From positions 1-9,525 of the forward strand of contig JBIQLO010000159.1 in the NCBI GenBank assembly GCA_044464175.1: 9,525 bases of DNA, in the 5' to 3' direction. The notes beneath the pieces are model-generated. The model worked only from the letters and a program-made list of their open reading frames with translations. It was not told where the DNA came from and made no database searches. A program made the translations under genes and the position numbers. Below, piece after piece: positions 5,734 through 9,525 of this stretch (positions within the stretch are counted from its first letter, which is position 1; each line of letters begins with the position of its first letter). The stretch comes from JBIQLO01 sp044464175. GTDB taxonomy: Bacteria; Planctomycetota; Phycisphaerae; Tepidisphaerales; Tepidisphaeraceae.

Positions 5734-7689
5734 ATGAATAAAACGACACACGCGGACGGGTTGAATCGATTCGGGCGCATGGTGCAGGATTTTTTTGTTC
5801 AGCAGGTGCGCCAGGCGGAGGCCACGGGGCTGGAGCGCAAAAGGGCGCTGAAGACCAAGGCGGATGCCCAGGCATATGTGAAGCGGGTGCGGGAGCTGGC
5901 GCGGGAATGTTTCGGCCCGTTTCCGGAGCGGACGCCGCTCAATGCGCGGACGGTGGGGCGTCTCGAGCGGGATGTCTATGACATAGAGAAGGTGGTGTTT
6001 GAAAGCCGGCCCGGGTTGATGGTGACCGGAAATCTGTATCTGCCCAAGGGGGGAAGCGGGGGCAAGCGGCCGGGGGTGCTGGGGCTGTGCGGGCATTCCT
6101 CGGATGGGAAGTCGGCCAATCCGTATCAGTCGTTCTGCCAGGGGCTGGCCCGCAAGGGGTATGTGGTCCTGATCATCGATCCCATCGGGCAGGGGGAGCG
6201 TCTGCAGTATCTGAACGCCGAAGGCAAGTCGGCGGTGGGGATCGGGGTGATGGAACACCTGCTGGGGGGGAACCAGCAGTTTCTGACGGGCGAATTCTTC
6301 GGAAGCTGGCGGGCGTGGGATGCGATGCGGGCGATGGATTACCTCCTGGAGCGGCCGGAGGTGGACCCGAAGCGCATCGGCGTGACGGGCAATTCGGGCG
6401 GGGGGACGATGACGACCTGGATGTGCGCGCTGGAGGACCGGCTGACGATGGCCGCGCCGGGGTGCTTCGTAACGACGTTCCGGCGGAACCTGGAGAACGA
6501 ACTGCCGCAGGACACGGAGCAGCATCCGCCCAAGGCGCTGGCGCTGGGGCTGGACCATGACGATTTTCTGGCATGCATGGCGCCCAAGCCGCTGGTGATC
6601 CTGGCGCAGGAGCAGGATTTCTTCGACGTGCGCGGGGCGCAGGAGACGTATGGGCGGCTCAAGCGGCTGTACAAGCTGCTGGGGCATGAGGAGAACGTGA
6701 GCCTGTTCATCGGCCCGCGCCCGCATGGATACCACCAGGAGAACCGCGAGGCGATGTATGCCTGGTTCAACAAGGCGGCGGGGGTGGAGGCGGATGGGAA
6801 GGAGCCGGAACTGACGCTCGAGAGCGAGCAGGCGCTCTGGTGCATGCCCAAGGGGCAGGTGGGGCTGGAGGGATCCAAGCCGATGCAGGCGTTTACGCGG
6901 GAGCAGTCACGGGCGCTGGCCAGCGCGCGGCGGCCGCTGGAGGGAGAGGCGCTGAAACAGGCGGTGACGGAGGCGCTGAAGCTGCCGGAGCGGTCGGGAG
7001 AGGTCTATTACCGCATTCTGCGGGTGATGGAGCGGCAGGAGGCGGTGGGGGGCAGGAAATGGGTGACGCCCTATCTGCTGGAGAGCGAGCCGGGGATTGA
7101 GGTGATGGTGTATGGCCTGGCGGGGGAGGCGCGGGTCTGCCGTCCGGCGGCCTCGGCCAATGGGCGAAAGGCGATTTTGTACGTGGCGCATCAGTCGAGC
7201 GATGTGGAACTGGGTCGGGAGGGGCTGATCCGGGAGCTGGTGGAGGCGGAGCCGGAAGCCGCGCTGTTCACCTGTGACGTGCGCGGTATCGGAGAGTCGA
7301 AGCCCACCACCACCGGCGTGGGGCCTTGGGCGCCGTACGGGGCGGATTATCTGTATGCGATCCATTCGATCATGCTGGACCGGCCGTATGTGGGGCAAAG
7401 GACGCACGATATCCTGCGGGCGATCGACTGGCTCCAGCAGGTGGGGTATGAGCAGATTCACCTGGCGGCCGTGGGCTGGGGCACGCTTCCGGCGACCTTC
7501 GCGGCGGTGGTGCATGAAGGGGTGGGGCGGGTGACGCTCAAGGGCGCCCCCAAGTCGTATTCGGAGATTGCCGAGTCGGAGCGATATGACTGGCCGTTGT
7601 CGAGCTTCGTGCCGGGAATCCTGAAACGGCTTGATCTTCCGGACTGTTACTTTCATGGGCTGGCCAAAAAGGGGTTGCGACGGATTTAG
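5734..7689 (+). CDS. Two-domain alpha/beta hydrolase (acetyl xylan esterase-like)
   Basis: This 651-residue protein has no signal peptide, so it is probably cytoplasmic. Residues about 85-350 form an alpha/beta-hydrolase domain resembling acetyl xylan esterase/dienelactone hydrolase-type enzymes: oxyanion-side GLCGHSSDGK (117-126), IIDPIGQGER (147-156), nucleophile elbow GNSGGG (219-224, S221), likely acid D295 in AQEQDFFD, and likely base H331 or H334 in PRPHGYH. Residues about 440-651 look like a second, degenerate hydrolase domain, with a CDVRGIGES strand-turn (514-522) and an elbow-like AVGWGT (579-584) in which the serine position is glycine. The protein ends abruptly after DLPDCYFHGLAKKGLRRI, shortly after the expected final catalytic region. 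The substrate is unknown; an ester of a sugar or small acid is the natural guess. A perfect TATAAT sits 8 nt before ATG 5734. The downstream gene is unrelated. Confidence 0.85.
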   Translation: MNKTTHADGLNRFGRMVQDFFVQQVRQAEATGLERKRALKTKADAQAYVKRVRELARECFGPFPERTPLNARTVGRLERDVYDIEKVVFESRPGLMVTGNLYLPKGGSGGKRPGVLGLCGHSSDGKSANPYQSFCQGLARKGYVVLIIDPIGQGERLQYLNAEGKSAVGIGVMEHLLGGNQQFLTGEFFGSWRAWDAMRAMDYLLERPEVDPKRIGVTGNSGGGTMTTWMCALEDRLTMAAPGCFVTTFRRNLENELPQDTEQHPPKALALGLDHDDFLACMAPKPLVILAQEQDFFDVRGAQETYGRLKRLYKLLGHEENVSLFIGPRPHGYHQENREAMYAWFNKAAGVEADGKEPELTLESEQALWCMPKGQVGLEGSKPMQAFTREQSRALASARRPLEGEALKQAVTEALKLPERSGEVYYRILRVMERQEAVGGRKWVTPYLLESEPGIEVMVYGLAGEARVCRPAASANGRKAILYVAHQSSDVELGREGLIRELVEAEPEAALFTCDVRGIGESKPTTTGVGPWAPYGADYLYAIHSIMLDRPYVGQRTHDILRAIDWLQQVGYEQIHLAAVGWGTLPATFAAVVHEGVGRVTLKGAPKSYSEIAESERYDWPLSSFVPGILKRLDLPDCYFHGLAKKGLRRI

Positions 7690-7717
7690 GGGGTGGGAGG
7701 GGCGCGGGTGGGGCCGG

Positions 7718-7723
7718 TATAAT
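7718..7723 (+). promoter_or_regulatory. Perfect -10 TATAAT in the spacer before the SpoVR-family gene
   Basis: The hexamer lies within GCCGGTATAATC (7713-7724), identical to the 12 bp ahead of the hydrolase start. Here no start codon follows within 10 nt, so a transcript from about 7730 would carry a leader of about 175 nt to the ATG at 7907, or serve the tiny ORF. No clear -35 is visible. Confidence 0.5.
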
Positions 7724-7770
7724 CCGCCGGAGAAGGTCGAGGTTTTGCACGGCCTCCACAAGTTTGTCTG

Positions 7771-7793
7771 ACCCGGGAGAACAGCCCCGGGGT
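7771..7793 (+). other. GC-rich hairpin in the SpoVR leader
   Basis: CCCGGG at 7772-7777 can pair with CCCGGG at 7786-7791 around an 8-nt loop, with a possible outer A-T pair across a bulged G. There is no following T-run. It could be an RNA structure in a leader or a chance palindrome. Confidence 0.35.
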
Positions 7794-7817
7794 GGTACTG
7801 ATCGCACGGCGGAAAAG

Positions 7818-7898
7818 ATGCCGGGCGAGGTATTTAATGAGATTTCGGAACGCCTGGATATGAAGCATGAGGTGATGAAGCGGCTGAAGAGGGCCTAG
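7818..7898 (+). CDS. Possible 26-residue peptide ORF
   Basis: An ATG at 7818 opens a 26-codon frame (MPGEVFNEISERLDMKHEVMKRLKRA) ending in TAG at 7896-7898. The same frame could begin at a TTG at 7764 for 44 residues. The product is charged and predicted helical, unlike the Gly/Arg/Pro-rich shadow frames elsewhere, and its Glu/Lys/Leu content looks protein-like. It has no good Shine-Dalgarno. Its stop codon forms the first three bases of the TAGAAT ahead of the next gene, as at the kdsB stop. It might be a real small protein, the tail of a degraded gene, or chance. Confidence 0.25.
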   Translation: MPGEVFNEISERLDMKHEVMKRLKRA

Positions 7899-7901
7899 AA
7901 T
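7896..7901 (+). promoter_or_regulatory. -10-like TAGAAT ahead of the SpoVR-family gene
   Basis: TAGAAT (5/6 match) ends 5 nt before the ATG at 7907, a spacing suited to transcription starting at the start codon. No convincing -35 is present. It is identical to the hexamer ahead of the gene at 2907. Confidence 0.45.
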
Positions 7902-7906
7902 CCAAT

Positions 7907-9442
7907 ATGGCATCCCACACACTGGCGACGTTTCCGGAGGAACTGCTGGCGGCCAAGAAGCAGATCCGCGAGCAGGCACGCTCGTACGGGCTGGATTTTT
8001 TTCCGGTCATCTTCGAGATGTGCGACTACGAGCAGATGAACCAGATCGCGGCGTACGGGGGCTTCCCGCAGCGGTATCCGCACTGGCGGTTCGGGATGGA
8101 GTACGAGCGGCTGCGCAAACAGCACCACTACGGTCTGGGGCGCATCTACGAGATGGTCATCAACAATGACCCGTGCTACGCCTATCTGCAGGAATCCAAC
8201 GCGCTGGTGGACCAGAAGCTGGTGATCGCGCACGTCTACGGGCACAGCGATTTTTTCAAGAACAACCTGTGGTTCAGCCAGACCAACCGGAAGATGATGG
8301 ATGAGATGGCCAACCACTCGACGCGCATCCGCCGGCACATCGAGCGGCAGGGGTTCGCCGAGGTGGAGCAGTTCCTGGATGTCTGCCTGAGCCTGGAACA
8401 CCTGATCGACGCCCATTCCATGTTCCTCAAGCGCGGGCCGCTGGATGTGCCGCCGCCGGAGACGCGGCTGCAGGAGGATCCGGTCACGCGTTTCAAGGCC
8501 AAGGGTTACATGGACCGGTGGATGAACCCGCCGGAGCAACTGGAGGCCGAGGCGAAGAAGCGCCGGCAGGACCAGGCCGACCGCCGCCACGCCACGCCGG
8601 CGCGGCCGACGCGGGATGTGCTGGCGTATCTGATCCGGCACGCCCGCCTGGAGGACTGGCAGGTGGACTGCCTCTCGATCATCCGGCAGGAGGCGTACTA
8701 TTTCGCGCCGCAGGGGATGACGAAGGTGATGAACGAGGGGTGGGCGAGCTTCTGGCATTCCACGCTGATGACGCGGCATTTCGTGGAGGCAAAGGAGGTC
8801 ATCGACTACGCCGACCATCACAGCGGCACGGTGCATATGCCGCCGGGCAATTTCAACCCGTACAAAATCGGCATCGAGCTGTTCCGCGACATCGAGGACC
8901 GATGGAACAAGGGAAAGTTCGGCAAGGAGTATGAGGAGGCCAAGCGGCTGGGTGAGCGGAAAAACTGGGACCAGGGGCTGGGGCTGGGGCGGCAGAAGAT
9001 TTTTGAGGTGCGCCGGGTCTACAACGATGTGAATTTCATCGATGAGTTCATGACGCCGGAGTTCATCGAGAAGCACAAGTTTTATCAGTACGGGCGCGAC
9101 CCGCACACGGGGCAGCTGCGCATCATCAGCCGCGACCCGCAGCGCATCAAGCAGACGATGCTCTATCACCTGACCAACATGGGCCAGCCGTTCATCTATG
9201 TGGTGGATGGCAACTACGCCAACCGGGGAGAGCTGTTCCTGGCTCACCGGCACAACGGGCTGGACCTGGAGATCAAGTATGCGATGGAGACGTTGAAGAA
9301 TGTCTTCAAAATCTGGCAGCGGCCGGTGCATCTGCAGGCACGGATCGACGATGACATGCTCCTGTTCAGCTATGACGGGCGCCAGCCGCGCCAGCAGGCG
9401 ATCCATGATGAGCTGCCCAAGCCGGCCCATGCGGTGGAGTGA
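7907..9442 (+). CDS. SpoVR family protein
   Basis: The 511 residues match the SpoVR family (B. subtilis SpoVR, E. coli YcgB) along their whole length. Seen: YGLDFFPVIFEMCDYEQM (27-44), GGFPQRYPHWRFGMEYE (51-67), YEMVINNDPCYAYLQESN (81-98), AHVYGHSDFFKNN (108-120), a charged and helical linker (about 205-235), MNEGWASFWH (275-284), MPPGNFNPYKIGIELFRDIE (311-330) and a C-terminal alpha/beta region ending near 490. The invariant His and Glu residues in AHVYGH and NEGWASFWH could bind a metal, but the biochemical role is not settled. In Bacillus, SpoVR acts in spore cortex formation; in enterobacteria the homologue belongs to a stress network with the kinase YeaG (PrkA) and YeaH. Neither partner is in this window, so sporulation should not be inferred. 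The 3-spaced HVYGH is closer to my memory of the Bacillus type than to the HACYGH of YcgB. A TAGAAT lies 5 nt before the ATG. Confidence 0.93.
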   Translation: MASHTLATFPEELLAAKKQIREQARSYGLDFFPVIFEMCDYEQMNQIAAYGGFPQRYPHWRFGMEYERLRKQHHYGLGRIYEMVINNDPCYAYLQESNALVDQKLVIAHVYGHSDFFKNNLWFSQTNRKMMDEMANHSTRIRRHIERQGFAEVEQFLDVCLSLEHLIDAHSMFLKRGPLDVPPPETRLQEDPVTRFKAKGYMDRWMNPPEQLEAEAKKRRQDQADRRHATPARPTRDVLAYLIRHARLEDWQVDCLSIIRQEAYYFAPQGMTKVMNEGWASFWHSTLMTRHFVEAKEVIDYADHHSGTVHMPPGNFNPYKIGIELFRDIEDRWNKGKFGKEYEEAKRLGERKNWDQGLGLGRQKIFEVRRVYNDVNFIDEFMTPEFIEKHKFYQYGRDPHTGQLRIISRDPQRIKQTMLYHLTNMGQPFIYVVDGNYANRGELFLAHRHNGLDLEIKYAMETLKNVFKIWQRPVHLQARIDDDMLLFSYDGRQPRQQAIHDELPKPAHAVE

Positions 9443-9485
9443 GACGGAGGTGGCGGGAACGCGTGATGATTGGGGCGGAAACCGT

Positions 9486-9491
9486 TAAAGT
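9486..9491 (+). promoter_or_regulatory. -10-like TAAAGT before the last start codon
   Basis: TAAAGT (4/6 match) ends 7 nt before the ATG at 9499. It is the same hexamer used in the pyrG promoter. No clear -35 is visible, but the position matches the close -10-to-ATG layout of three other genes. Confidence 0.35.
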
Positions 9492-9498
9492 AGGGTCC

Positions 9499-9525
9499 AT
9501 GAAGAAGCGGCACGGGGCGGTGGAC
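9499..9525 (+). CDS. Start of an unidentified gene, cut by the window edge
   Basis: An ATG 56 nt after the SpoVR-family stop opens a frame reading MKKRHGAVD and running off the end. The only support is the start codon, the basic N-terminus and the -10-like hexamer 7 nt upstream. Nothing can be said about function. Confidence 0.35.

Larger units (their letters stand above)
7690..7906. other. Spacer and putative leader ahead of the SpoVR-family gene
   Basis: This 217-bp spacer holds a perfect TATAAT (7718-7723), a GAGG/CCTC pairing at 7739-7756, a GC hairpin at 7771-7793, an inverted CCGCCG/CGGCGG pair (7724-7729 and 7807-7812) and a possible tiny ORF ending at 7898. It may be a transcribed leader or a small RNA gene. 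I tested it by eye against SRP RNA and tRNA and found no match. Confidence 0.5.

Noticed and set aside
5149..6735. A 528-codon open frame on the minus strand across the pyrG-hydrolase junction
   Set aside because: It spans two well-supported plus-strand genes and their promoter; its composition is that of a shadow frame.
7689..7689. Frameshift truncating the hydrolase C-terminus
   Set aside because: The bases after the stop (GGGGGTGGGAGGGGCG) give no hydrolase-like continuation in any frame and a promoter follows at once, so there is no evidence of a recent frameshift.
7730..7812. Signal recognition particle (4.5S) RNA candidate in the SpoVR leader
   Set aside because: The stretch GGGAGAACAGCCCC superficially recalls the SRP apical loop, but the conserved GGAAGGNAGCAGCC core is absent and the flanking stems do not fit.
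7895..9430. A 511-codon open frame antisense to the SpoVR-family gene
   Set aside because: Codon-bias shadow: it covers almost exactly the same bases as an unmistakable SpoVR gene and its product has no family-like features.

Overview
The window (about 9.5 kb, GC-rich, roughly 62% by hand counts of sample lines) looks like chromosomal DNA from a Gram-negative-type bacterium, most likely a member of the Planctomycetota or a close relative. The reasons are a KDO-activating enzyme (lipopolysaccharide synthesis), an AsmA-like envelope protein, a SpoVR-family protein, a CTP synthase with non-classical signature motifs, a cytoplasmic two-domain esterase-like hydrolase, and start codons that mostly lack a Shine-Dalgarno but sit 5-9 nt behind a -10-like hexamer (leaderless style). 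The phylum assignment is an inference from style and gene content, not from a marker comparison.

Layout. Bases 1-143 hold a short double-hairpin repeat and no gene. Bases 144-1862 (minus strand) encode an AsmA-like membrane-anchored protein. A 294-bp divergent intergenic region follows. On the plus strand come kdsB (2157-2894), a small low-GC gene for an unrecognised two-helix membrane protein (2907-3572), a 317-bp intergenic stretch carrying a second copy of the repeat and a good sigma-70-like promoter, pyrG (3890-5659), an alpha/beta hydrolase (5734-7689), a 217-bp spacer with a perfect TATAAT, a hairpin and a possible tiny ORF, then a SpoVR-family gene (7907-9442) and the first nine codons of another gene at the right edge.

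Functional reading. The divergent AsmA/kdsB pair is envelope-related: KdsB makes CMP-KDO for lipid A core assembly, and AsmA-like proteins act at the envelope. KdsB consumes CTP and PyrG makes it, so the two enzymes are metabolically linked, although each appears to have its own promoter. The hydrolase and SpoVR gene show no obvious link to this. I see no mobile element with a transposase, no CRISPR array, no tRNA or rRNA and no defence system. The points most worth a second look are the tandem-hairpin repeat, the -10-next-to-ATG architecture, the divergent PyrG motifs, the low-GC membrane protein gene and the leader of the SpoVR gene. I did not find a clearly new multi-gene system.
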